A stretch of DNA of 33,808 nucleotides from Pseudomonadota bacterium (GTDB lineage Bacteria > Myxococcota_A > UBA9042 > GCA-2863065). The position numbers and the translations under genes are program-made. Every line of letters starts with the position of its first letter. Position 1 is the stretch's first letter. Where the stretch lies: NCBI GenBank assembly GCA_947498315.1, contig CANMLD010000025.1, forward strand, positions 1 to 33,808, given 5' to 3'. The notes beneath the pieces are model-generated. The model was not told the origin of the DNA, ran no database searches, and saw only the letters and a list, made by a program, of their open reading frames with translations. Below, one piece after another: positions 24,958-31,637 of the stretch.

Positions 24958-25788
24958 GTGTTCCCCCATTTCAAACGCGCGTTCGATGAGTGCCAGCCTT
25001 ACGTCCTGGCGACGCGGCATGTCGCGCCCCGGCTCGAGTGGGAGCCCCTGGGCTTCGACCTACGAAAGAAGGGTCTGGTGCTCGACCCACAAGAGCAGCG
25101 CAACGAGACCTTCCTGCACCTCCTGCAAAATCTCGACCGGCTCGCGTTCGGCGCACACGGCATGGCGATGCCGAAGTGGGTGTTCTACGACTGCGGCGTG
25201 ATGCCATCGGCAGTGTTCGGCTTCTGTGGCCCAGCGACGTCGCTCGAGCCATGGGTGCGGCGGGCCCTCGATGTTCCTGACCACTACTCCGGCCCCGTGC
25301 CGCTTACGATCTTCATTGCGATCCCGACGCTCGAGCCGGGCGCGTGGTTTACCCATACGCTGTGCTCCATCAATCAGGTGGCCGAAGGGGCCGCCCCTGC
25401 CGGGCTGCGGCTCCTGTCGATGACGCTCGGACTTCGGCTCCTCAAGGCCGAGACCTTGTATGGAACGGTTCAGTGGCGTTCGGACCGCGTCGGCACCTAC
25501 GTCGGGGTCGGGCCGCTCGAGCTCGTCACGGCCTTCACACCGGCGCACTCGTTCCGGCGGTCGCTCACGTTTCGACTGCGTCTCCGGCGCTTTCTGATCG
25601 AAGCGGCGCTCGTGAAGCCCGGCACTTCACCGGGAGCGCCACCGGCCACCCACATGCTCGACGTGGACGACGAAGACGCGCTCATCCGGATTCAGCGTGA
25701 GATCGAAGCCGGTGTGCCCTTTTCGATCGTCGGCCCGCCGGAGACGCGCGGCAGCATCGTGCAGATCCCGCTGCGACGGGGGGACTGA
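24958..25788 (+). CDS. Conserved protein of unknown function, paralogue 1
   Basis: I do not recognise a family for this 276-residue protein. It is clearly homologous along its whole length to the next gene's product: both share LLQNLD..(A/T)FG..GM.M..WVFYDC..MP.A.FGF, IAIP..EPG.W, and GPLELVTA(F/Y)TPAHS. No signal peptide, membrane segment or nucleotide-binding loop is visible, so a soluble cytoplasmic protein is likely. The start is taken as GTG 24958, with GGAGG just upstream (short spacing) and a length that aligns with the paralogue; an ATG at 24862 would add 32 residues of unlike composition. Its stop overlaps the next start (TGATG). It is transcribed away from the sigma gene. Confidence 0.72.
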   Translation: MFPHFKRAFDECQPYVLATRHVAPRLEWEPLGFDLRKKGLVLDPQEQRNETFLHLLQNLDRLAFGAHGMAMPKWVFYDCGVMPSAVFGFCGPATSLEPWVRRALDVPDHYSGPVPLTIFIAIPTLEPGAWFTHTLCSINQVAEGAAPAGLRLLSMTLGLRLLKAETLYGTVQWRSDRVGTYVGVGPLELVTAFTPAHSFRRSLTFRLRLRRFLIEAALVKPGTSPGAPPATHMLDVDDEDALIRIQREIEAGVPFSIVGPPETRGSIVQIPLRRGD

Positions 25789-26615
25789 TGAACTTCGTCC
25801 TCGAGCACCCTCTCGTTCGATCGCTCACGCCCTTCCTGGTCGTGACGGAAGCCAATCGTGGTGGGGTAAACAGCGCGCCCTTCGGCTTGACAGTCACGCC
25901 GGGGAACGTCATCGACCCGAATCGCATGCAAAACGAGCCCTTCTGCGCCCTGCTGCAGAACCTCGATGCCCGCACCTTCGGCCCGGAAGGCATGCCGATG
26001 GACCGGTGGGTCTTCTATGACTGCTGCTTCATGCCGGGAGCCATCTTCGGTTTCGGACGGCCAGCGGCTGAGGTCCCGGACGCCACTCGGGCCATTCTGG
26101 GCGTACCGGATGACTACGTCGGCGTCGTACCGTACTCGATGTACATCGCCATCCCTATGGCCGAGCCGGGGAGCTGGATGGGCCATAACCTCGCGTCGAT
26201 CGCGCCCATGCTCCCGCACGAAGCACTGAAAGGCCTCGGCACGCTGACGAAGTCGATCGCGATTCGGTCCTTTGGCGTGCAGCACTTTTACGGGGCGACC
26301 CAGTGGGACTCGAGCGCGCTGCACGTTCACGTGAAGTTCGGGCCGCTCGAGCTCGTCACGGCCTACACACCCGCTCATAGCGAGTCGAAGACCCTCACGT
26401 ACGCCTTCGCCGTCACAGACGACGCACTTCTGGGCGCGATGGGAGCGCCAGACGTGGCCTTCGATCGGGCGCCTGCGGACATCTGGATACATCCGGAGGA
26501 CACGGCATCGATGGTCGGCTTGCAGAGCCGTATCGAGTCGGGCGACCGCTTCGTCATCCCCTTTGCCCCGCGTGGTGACGGGGCCGTTCCCGTCGCACTG
26601 AGACGTCCCGAGTAG
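25788..26615 (+). CDS. Conserved protein of unknown function, paralogue 2
   Basis: This 275-residue protein is the tandem paralogue of the preceding product and is translationally coupled to it by a TGATG overlap. Shared features include an N-terminal helix, conserved WVFYDCC, an aromatic-rich core (FGFGRP, YSMYIAIP) and FGPLELVTAYTPAHS. A nucleotide block around 26339-26365 is identical to the matching part of paralogue 1. Conserved Cys, Asp, Glu and His could form an active or metal site, but none is a known signature. Function is unknown; the downstream desaturase gene is 184 bases away and may or may not be co-transcribed. Confidence 0.78.
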   Translation: MNFVLEHPLVRSLTPFLVVTEANRGGVNSAPFGLTVTPGNVIDPNRMQNEPFCALLQNLDARTFGPEGMPMDRWVFYDCCFMPGAIFGFGRPAAEVPDATRAILGVPDDYVGVVPYSMYIAIPMAEPGSWMGHNLASIAPMLPHEALKGLGTLTKSIAIRSFGVQHFYGATQWDSSALHVHVKFGPLELVTAYTPAHSESKTLTYAFAVTDDALLGAMGAPDVAFDRAPADIWIHPEDTASMVGLQSRIESGDRFVIPFAPRGDGAVPVALRRPE

Positions 26616-26647
26616 GCGGCTGCGCCGGGCTGAATCGCCCTCAGTCT

Positions 26648-26780
26648 CGCGATTTTACACAGTTGTACCGACCTTTTACCGAACCGTTACAGGCCGGGAG
26701 CACCGACCGACACAGGCTGCTGGCATTGTTTTGAGCCCCATGGCGTCGGCCGGGGCGAAAGGCCGCTGAGCACGGCGGCC
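26648..26780 (+). promoter_or_regulatory. Upstream region of the desaturase with direct repeats and a leader hairpin
   Basis: Two similar blocks lie at 26652-26668 (TTTTACACAGTTGTAC) and 26671-26689 (CTTTTACCGAACCGTTAC), the only A/T-rich patch near this gene. TTGTAC and GTTACA within it are 17 nt apart and could be a weak promoter. Farther down, GGCCGC (26761-26766) pairs perfectly with GCGGCC (26775-26780) just ahead of the ribosome site. A regulator-binding role is speculative. Confidence 0.35.
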
Positions 26781-26799
26781 AGCGTCAGCAGGAGCCCCC

Positions 26800-27882
26800 T
26801 TGAGCGCATCCTACGAAGCCGAGACTCGGCATTACCTAAAGACCATGCCGACACCGGCTGAGTGGCGTGCCGCTACTGAGGCTTACAGGCAGCCGGACGT
26901 AACAGCGTCCACCTGGCAGATCCTGAACACCGTCGTCCCCTACGTGATGGCCTCGGTCGCTTCGTATGCGCTGTTCCCCTACTCCTTCTGGCTCTCGTTC
27001 CCGTTCACGGTTCTGGCGGCGCTCCTTACCGTGCGCATGTTCATCCTCGCCCACGACTGCGGGCACGGTTCCTTCCTGAAGTCACAGAAAGCAAACGATA
27101 TCATTGGCTTCTGGACCGGCGCGCTCTCGTACACGCCCTATTGGATGTGGCGGCACATGCACGCGCTCCATCACGCGCACTCGGGCGACGTCGAACACGC
27201 CGGCATCGGGTACTTCTGGACCATGTCGGTGTCCGAGTACCGGAAGAGCCCCTGGTACGTGCAGCTCGGCTATCGCGCCTATCGCCACCCCTTCACGCTC
27301 TTCGTCATTGGTGGCACCTGGCTCTTTGCGGTCGAGTACCGCTTCCCGATCCGAAAGGCTGACGGTCGGATGGTCTTCCAAACCACAGCGACCAACCTCC
27401 TCTGGGCGGCGATACTCGCGCTCGTGTGGGTGACGGTCGGCCCGATGGCGCTGCTGGGCGTCGCACTCCCGATGGCCGCCATCGCCGGCACTCTGGGCCT
27501 GTGGCTCTTCTACGTGCAGCACCACTACCCCGACAGCTACTGGGGCAAGGGCAAAGAGTGGGACTACACGCGGGCAGCGCTCGAAGGATGTTCGTTCCTG
27601 AAGCTGCCGAAGTGGGCCCAGTTCTTTTCGGGCAACATCGGCTTTCACCACATTCACCACCTCTCGCCGAAGGTCCCGAACTACAAGCTCGAGGCCTGCA
27701 ACGAGGCCGTTCCTGCGTTCAAGGCGGTCGCGCCGCTCTCTCTCCGCGACGCGATGAGGGGTCTGACGCTGACGCTCGCCGATGACGAGACCATGCGCTG
27801 GATCAGCTTCGATGAAGAGCGACGCACGGCGGGGAAGACGGGGGCAGTGGAACCGAGTGTCCACGGCAGCGCCGCGCACTGA
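26800..27882 (+). CDS. Membrane fatty acid desaturase
   Basis: This 360-residue integral membrane protein is a di-iron fatty acid desaturase. The three histidine boxes are HDCGH (85-89), HALHH (121-125) and HHIHH (283-287), with an extra QHH at 240-242, and four hydrophobic segments lie between them. It introduces a double bond into acyl chains using oxygen and reduced electron carrier, in the cytoplasmic membrane; pattern and spacing resemble delta-12/omega-6-type bacterial enzymes, though the position is not predictable. Translation starts at a TTG codon (26800), the only start with an AGGAG five bases upstream. It ends three bases before the convergent AAA+ gene, with no room for a terminator outside coding sequence. 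Confidence 0.9.
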   Translation: MSASYEAETRHYLKTMPTPAEWRAATEAYRQPDVTASTWQILNTVVPYVMASVASYALFPYSFWLSFPFTVLAALLTVRMFILAHDCGHGSFLKSQKANDIIGFWTGALSYTPYWMWRHMHALHHAHSGDVEHAGIGYFWTMSVSEYRKSPWYVQLGYRAYRHPFTLFVIGGTWLFAVEYRFPIRKADGRMVFQTTATNLLWAAILALVWVTVGPMALLGVALPMAAIAGTLGLWLFYVQHHYPDSYWGKGKEWDYTRAALEGCSFLKLPKWAQFFSGNIGFHHIHHLSPKVPNYKLEACNEAVPAFKAVAPLSLRDAMRGLTLTLADDETMRWISFDEERRTAGKTGAVEPSVHGSAAH

Positions 27883-27885
27883 ACC

Positions 27886-30099
27886 TCATGTCCGAACGAG
27901 CTTGCCCATCTCCGTGTATTCCCGGTTGCCCGCCCTCAACAGCACGTCCATCGTGATGAGGGTGCCCTCCTCTGCCGCCATCGCCGCGCCGCGGAGGATG
28001 ATCGACTTGATATGGGCACCCGAGACTTCGAACTTCTCCCCTAGCCAGCCGTAGTCGACGTCCGTCCCGAGCGGGGCTTCCGCCGGCATCATCGTCTTCC
28101 AGAGGCGCTCTCGCTCCTCCATCAGGGGGAATGGGAACTCGACCTTGAAGCGGATGCGCCGCTTGAAGGCCTCGTCGATGTGATCCGGGTTGTTGGACGT
28201 GAGGATGCAGATGCCCTCGTAGCTCTCGACGCGTTGAAGGAGGAAGTTCACCTCGAGGTTGGCGTAGCGGTCGACCGAGGTCTGGACGTTCGTGCGTTTG
28301 CCGAAGAGCGAGTCGGCTTCGTCGAAGAGGAGGATGGCCTGCGCGCGGGCGCCCTCATCGAAGACGCGCCCGAGGTTCTTCTCGGTCTCACCGATGTACT
28401 TGTCGACCACGCGGGAGAGATCGATCTGGAAGATCTCCATCGCGAGCTCGGTGCCGATGATGCTGGCCGCCATGGTCTTGCCAGTACCCGGTGGGCCGTG
28501 GAAGAGCGCGGCGACGCCCCGGCCGTAAGCGAGCTTCTGTCCGAAGCCCCATGCGTTGACGATCTTGTCGCGGTTCCGCACGAAGCTGACGAGCTCACGG
28601 AGACCGGCGGCGGTCTTGTCCGGGACGACGAGGTCGTCCCACGCGAAGCCGCGAACGACTGGGTTTGCGATCGCGCCGAGGCGATGGCCGAGGTGTTCAC
28701 GGAGGATCGGCAGTAGGACTTGGGGCGTCAAGAGGCGTGACGCGCCGGGTTTGGCAGTGCGTGCGCGACGTCCGATGAGCGGGAGCGCCGCGGCGACGAT
28801 GGACTCGATGGCGCCGCCGGTGAGCGAGTACCGCGCGACGATGTCGGCGATGGCAAAGCCAGGCGGGAACGCGAGATCCGGCGGGAGGGAGCGCTCCCAC
28901 AGGACGCGCTGCTGGTCGGCGGTCGGGTGGGGCATGCGCAGGTCGGCGAGCCCTGAGAAAGCGGCAGCGAGCGTTCCGGTACGGGCCTGGCCCGTGAAGA
29001 GGACCGGGCCAGGGTGGCCGTCGAGTGCGGCAGCGAGCGCATGGAGCCGGCCCGCTTCCCCGTCGAGGGTCTCGACGTCGGTGATGAGCGGGACGGCCCC
29101 TTGGAGGCGTACTTCGCGTAAGAGCGCGGTGAACCAAGCGTCTGTTCCAGAGGTCGGGACGTCGCGAGCCTGTGCGATGAGGAGCGGGCGACCAATCCCA
29201 CTGGCGCCAGCGATGGCGAGGGAGCGACGGCCGGAGCCAGTGGGCCCGTGGATGAGAAGGCGCGCGGCGGTCCCACCGGGCGTGAACGTGCGGCGAAACA
29301 CAGCGGCGACGTTGGCTCGGGCGTCGTCCGGGATGAGGATGGATTCGAGGGGACGTTCGCGCGTGTCGAGGCGCCAGGGCGCACGAGCGGGCAAGGCGCG
29401 TGTGGGTGGCTCCTCTGTGGATGCCGCAGGGAAACCGGACTCGATCAGGAAGCGTTCCTGCTCCAGCAGCCACTCCACGACGCGATCGCAGAGGCGGACG
29501 GGGCGCTGAACCAACGCCCGAACGGCGCCCGGGGCACCCGGGACGGTGGCATCGAGCTCGAGCACTCGAAGCCGGAAAAGCGGATGGTCGGCTCGGCTGA
29601 AGAAGGCCATGAGCCGGACCTGCTCGGCTGCGTCGCGCGCCAAAAGCTCGATGAGGAAGCCCACGTCGGCCGTCTTCTTGGTGAAGTCGCACCACGCGTG
29701 GCCGAGGGCGCGCGCGAACTCAGGCTCGACCTCGACGAGGAAGAGAGCCAGGACGACGTCGAGGTGAAGCGAGTCACTGACGCTGAAAGCCGCCGCGAGG
29801 GCTTCGACAGGTCCCGGTTGCGAGTCCGCTTGCTCTGCGAACTTGGCCCGAAGGGACGCTTCGGACTCCGCGAGAGCGTCGAGCCCTGTCCCGGTCGGGG
29901 ACTCGGTGCGTAGCGAATCGAGACGACCCGACAGCCACGCGTCGACCTCGGCGCGATGAACGTAGAGCTCGGACCAGCCGCCGGGCTTTTGGTGGCGATC
30001 AGAGAAGAGATGGAGGTGGCGTTCAAGCCAAAGCCGCCCGAAGGCGCGGGCGCGTTCTAGCACAGTGATGCGGAGCGGCGGAGGAGCATCATGGTACAT
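27886..30099 (-). CDS. Two-module AAA+ ATPase
   Basis: This protein of about 737 residues has an N-terminal all-helical/winged region, a first ATPase-like module and a C-terminal AAA+ module. The C-terminal module is intact: Walker A GPPGTGKT (about 533-540), Walker B LLFDEADSLF (about 588-597), sensor SNNPD and arginines in AFKRRIRF. The first module has GPTGSGRRS (about 280-288), where the essential Walker A lysine is arginine, so it is probably structural. Similar ATPases occur beside contractile injection systems and in many deltaproteobacterial genomes, but no tail-like genes are present here, so a role as a remodelling ATPase is all that can be said. The start is ATG 30099 or GTG 30102; neither has a good ribosome site. 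Confidence 0.8.
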   Translation of the reverse strand: MYHDAPPPLRITVLERARAFGRLWLERHLHLFSDRHQKPGGWSELYVHRAEVDAWLSGRLDSLRTESPTGTGLDALAESEASLRAKFAEQADSQPGPVEALAAAFSVSDSLHLDVVLALFLVEVEPEFARALGHAWCDFTKKTADVGFLIELLARDAAEQVRLMAFFSRADHPLFRLRVLELDATVPGAPGAVRALVQRPVRLCDRVVEWLLEQERFLIESGFPAASTEEPPTRALPARAPWRLDTRERPLESILIPDDARANVAAVFRRTFTPGGTAARLLIHGPTGSGRRSLAIAGASGIGRPLLIAQARDVPTSGTDAWFTALLREVRLQGAVPLITDVETLDGEAGRLHALAAALDGHPGPVLFTGQARTGTLAAAFSGLADLRMPHPTADQQRVLWERSLPPDLAFPPGFAIADIVARYSLTGGAIESIVAAALPLIGRRARTAKPGASRLLTPQVLLPILREHLGHRLGAIANPVVRGFAWDDLVVPDKTAAGLRELVSFVRNRDKIVNAWGFGQKLAYGRGVAALFHGPPGTGKTMAASIIGTELAMEIFQIDLSRVVDKYIGETEKNLGRVFDEGARAQAILLFDEADSLFGKRTNVQTSVDRYANLEVNFLLQRVESYEGICILTSNNPDHIDEAFKRRIRFKVEFPFPLMEERERLWKTMMPAEAPLGTDVDYGWLGEKFEVSGAHIKSIILRGAAMAAEEGTLITMDVLLRAGNREYTEMGKLVRT

Positions 30100-30147
30100 C
30101 ACGAGCGAGCATAGCAGGGCCGGGGCCGAGTGGCGTCAAGCCGCTTT

Positions 30148-30176
30148 TTGACACGGGACGCCGTGCGGTCTACCGT
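30148..30176 (+). promoter_or_regulatory. Sigma70 promoter of the small HhH-like gene
   Basis: TTGACA (30148-30153) and TACCGT (30171-30176) are 17 nt apart. Transcription would start near 30183, downstream of an in-frame ATG at 30179, which supports the internal start at 30221. Confidence 0.6.
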
Positions 30177-30220
30177 CGATGGGCATCCCCGATTCGAAAC
30201 CCCTGATGGAGGGACTCACG

Positions 30221-30445
30221 ATGGCAAACCTGCAAGATACAATCGCGAAGCTAGTGGACAAGAAGTACGAGTCGATGAGCCCGAAGGAGCTGATGGCGGC
30301 GCCCGTTGGCGCGCTGTCGGGGGTGAGCGACGCCGACGCAGACGCGCTGAAGAAGGCTTTTGGGATCAAGACCATCGGCGATCTCGCCAAGAGCAAGTAC
30401 GTCGCTGCTGCTCAGGCGATCTCGGCGCTGGCGGATCACGAGTAG
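30221..30445 (+). CDS. Small helix-hairpin-helix-like protein
   Basis: This 74-residue protein contains PVGALSGVSDADADALKKAFGIKTIGDLAKSKYVAAAQAI, a helix-turn-helix/hairpin pattern (G-V-S...A-L..AF-GIKT-I-DLA) seen in small bacterial helix-hairpin-helix-like domains. The N-terminal part is a short charged helix. The domain could bind DNA or a partner protein; there is no enzymatic motif. The start ATG at 30221 has GGAGG eight bases upstream and a well-placed promoter ahead of it, so this is likely expressed as its own unit. It lies divergent from the AAA+ gene and convergent with the O-antigen ligase-like gene. Confidence 0.75.
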   Translation: MANLQDTIAKLVDKKYESMSPKELMAAPVGALSGVSDADADALKKAFGIKTIGDLAKSKYVAAAQAISALADHE

Positions 30446-30458
30446 CGGGTAATGGCGA

Positions 30459-30482
30459 CCTCTCGCGGACTACCGCGAGGGG
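30459..30482. terminator. Strong hairpin between convergent genes
   Basis: CCTCTCGCGG (30459-30468) pairs with CCGCGAGGGG (30473-30482) over ten positions with one G-T pair and a four-base ACTA loop. It follows the small HhH-like gene by 13 bases and contains the stop codon of the convergent ligase-like gene. There is no U-tract, so it would be a weak or factor-assisted, bidirectional terminator. Confidence 0.5.
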
Positions 30483-31627
30483 TCTGGACCTGCCTGGCCT
30501 TCCGGCCGCATCCAGAGCGGCGCGAGCACGGCGATGGCGAGGACGCGCCCGTCTAGTGGGGCGGCGAGCGAGAGCGCAAATGCGGCGACGGCCCACAGTC
30601 GGGAGCGGTCCAGTCGGGGGTGGTCCAGTCGGGAGCGGTCCAGTCGGGAGCGGTCCAGTCGGGAGTGGTCCAGTCGGGAGCGGTCGAGGTAGGCAGTTCG
30701 GGCCATGGTGACGGCCAGCGCGGCAAGCACGGCCGTGTGAAGTAGGCCGCCTTCCGCGATACAGGCGAGCAGCAGCGAGTGAGGCGCAAGCCCTCGCGCT
30801 AGCTCGGGAAAACGCCCGACACCGATACCTGTCCACGGGGACTCGGAGAAGGCCTCGAGGCCCACGCTCCAAAGGTAGGGGCGCATGCCCAGGTCATGGC
30901 CTTCGAGCAACCTGAAGAAGCGAAACCAAAAACGGTCGGGGGCCATCAGGACGAGGCCGGCAAGGAGCGCGACGAGAGTAAGCCCGAGGCGGGGGTGCGA
31001 CCGGACGAGGCGTGCGGCCGTCAGCGCCACGAAGAGCGTGTAGGCGACGAGCGCGAGGCGGCTCTGAGTCGCGACGATGACCGCGCCGGCGATGAGGACG
31101 TGAGAGAGGTCGATGAGCGCGACTCGCGAGGGTTCGCGGGCGCCGGACAGGGCCAGAAGAGCCGGGGTCGCTGCGAGGAGCGCGACGAGCGCGACGTCAT
31201 TGGGATCGCCGGTCCATCCGTGGAAACGCTGGAGCGCGGTGATGGCTGTCTCTGGGCGGGTGAGTTGGAAGATGAGCGCGTGGACGGCGAGGACCAGCGT
31301 GGTGGCGCGCAGCGCGACAGCGAGCGACATGCGGGTGAGCCCGAGGCCGATGAGTGTGGCCGACGCGAGGTCGGTGGGCTCCTGACGAAGGAGGAGCAGC
31401 GCCGAAGCGGCAATGAAGACCGCGACGTCGTAGCGACGCGACTCCAGGGCAGCAGAAAGCTGGGCGCGTCGAGCCCAGAGACGCGCCGTGATGGCCTCCC
31501 AGAGCAGCGAGAGCGCGAGGGCGGTGTGAAGGATTAGCGAGATGGGGAGGTCGAGCCCGGCCTTCGAGACGCGGAGCAGGCAGGCCGCAGCGGTCAGTGC
31601 CGCGAGGAGGCTGCTCAGCCGCGCCAT
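30470..31627 (-). CDS. O-antigen ligase/polymerase-like membrane protein
   Basis: This 385-residue protein is almost entirely hydrophobic with about ten predicted membrane helices and a Wzy_C/O-antigen-ligase signature (YLWSVGLEAFSESPWTGIGVGRF followed by APHSLLLACIAEGGLL). Such proteins join or polymerise oligosaccharides from undecaprenyl carriers at the periplasmic face. Between two late helices it has a hydrophilic insert made of repeated LDRSR/LDHSR units (residues about 314-344), encoded by a 15-bp tandem repeat. It starts at ATG 31627, ten bases after the SMC-like gene stop, so the two are probably co-transcribed. No glycosyltransferases are nearby, so its polymer is unknown. Confidence 0.75.
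   Translation of the reverse strand: MARLSSLLAALTAAACLLRVSKAGLDLPISLILHTALALSLLWEAITARLWARRAQLSAALESRRYDVAVFIAASALLLLRQEPTDLASATLIGLGLTRMSLAVALRATTLVLAVHALIFQLTRPETAITALQRFHGWTGDPNDVALVALLAATPALLALSGAREPSRVALIDLSHVLIAGAVIVATQSRLALVAYTLFVALTAARLVRSHPRLGLTLVALLAGLVLMAPDRFWFRFFRLLEGHDLGMRPYLWSVGLEAFSESPWTGIGVGRFPELARGLAPHSLLLACIAEGGLLHTAVLAALAVTMARTAYLDRSRLDHSRLDRSRLDRSRLDHPRLDRSRLWAVAAFALSLAAPLDGRVLAIAVLAPLWMRPEGQAGPDPSR
30596..30685 (-). repeat. 15-bp tandem repeat, six units, inside the O-antigen ligase-like gene
   Basis: Six consecutive 15-bp units (plus-strand form CAGTCGGGAGCGGTC) run from 30596 to 30685. Units 1, 3, 4 and 6 are identical; units 2 and 5 differ by one or two bases. They encode alternating LDRSR and LDHSR/LDHPR pentapeptides. 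Copy change would alter the loop length without a frameshift. Confidence 0.95.
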
Positions 31628-31637
31628 TGTCGTGAGC

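Noticed and set aside
27886-30099. Contractile injection system locus
   Set aside because: Only an ATPase of the associated type is present; no sheath, tube, baseplate or spike genes in the window.
30134-30149. Terminator-like hairpin GTGGC/GCCGC followed by TTTTT on the plus strand
   Set aside because: No plus-strand gene lies upstream to terminate, the stem is only five pairs, and the T-run leads into a consensus -35.
30596-30685. Short regular repeats as a CRISPR array
   Set aside because: Units are directly adjacent without spacers and lie in frame within a membrane protein gene; it is a minisatellite-type coding repeat.
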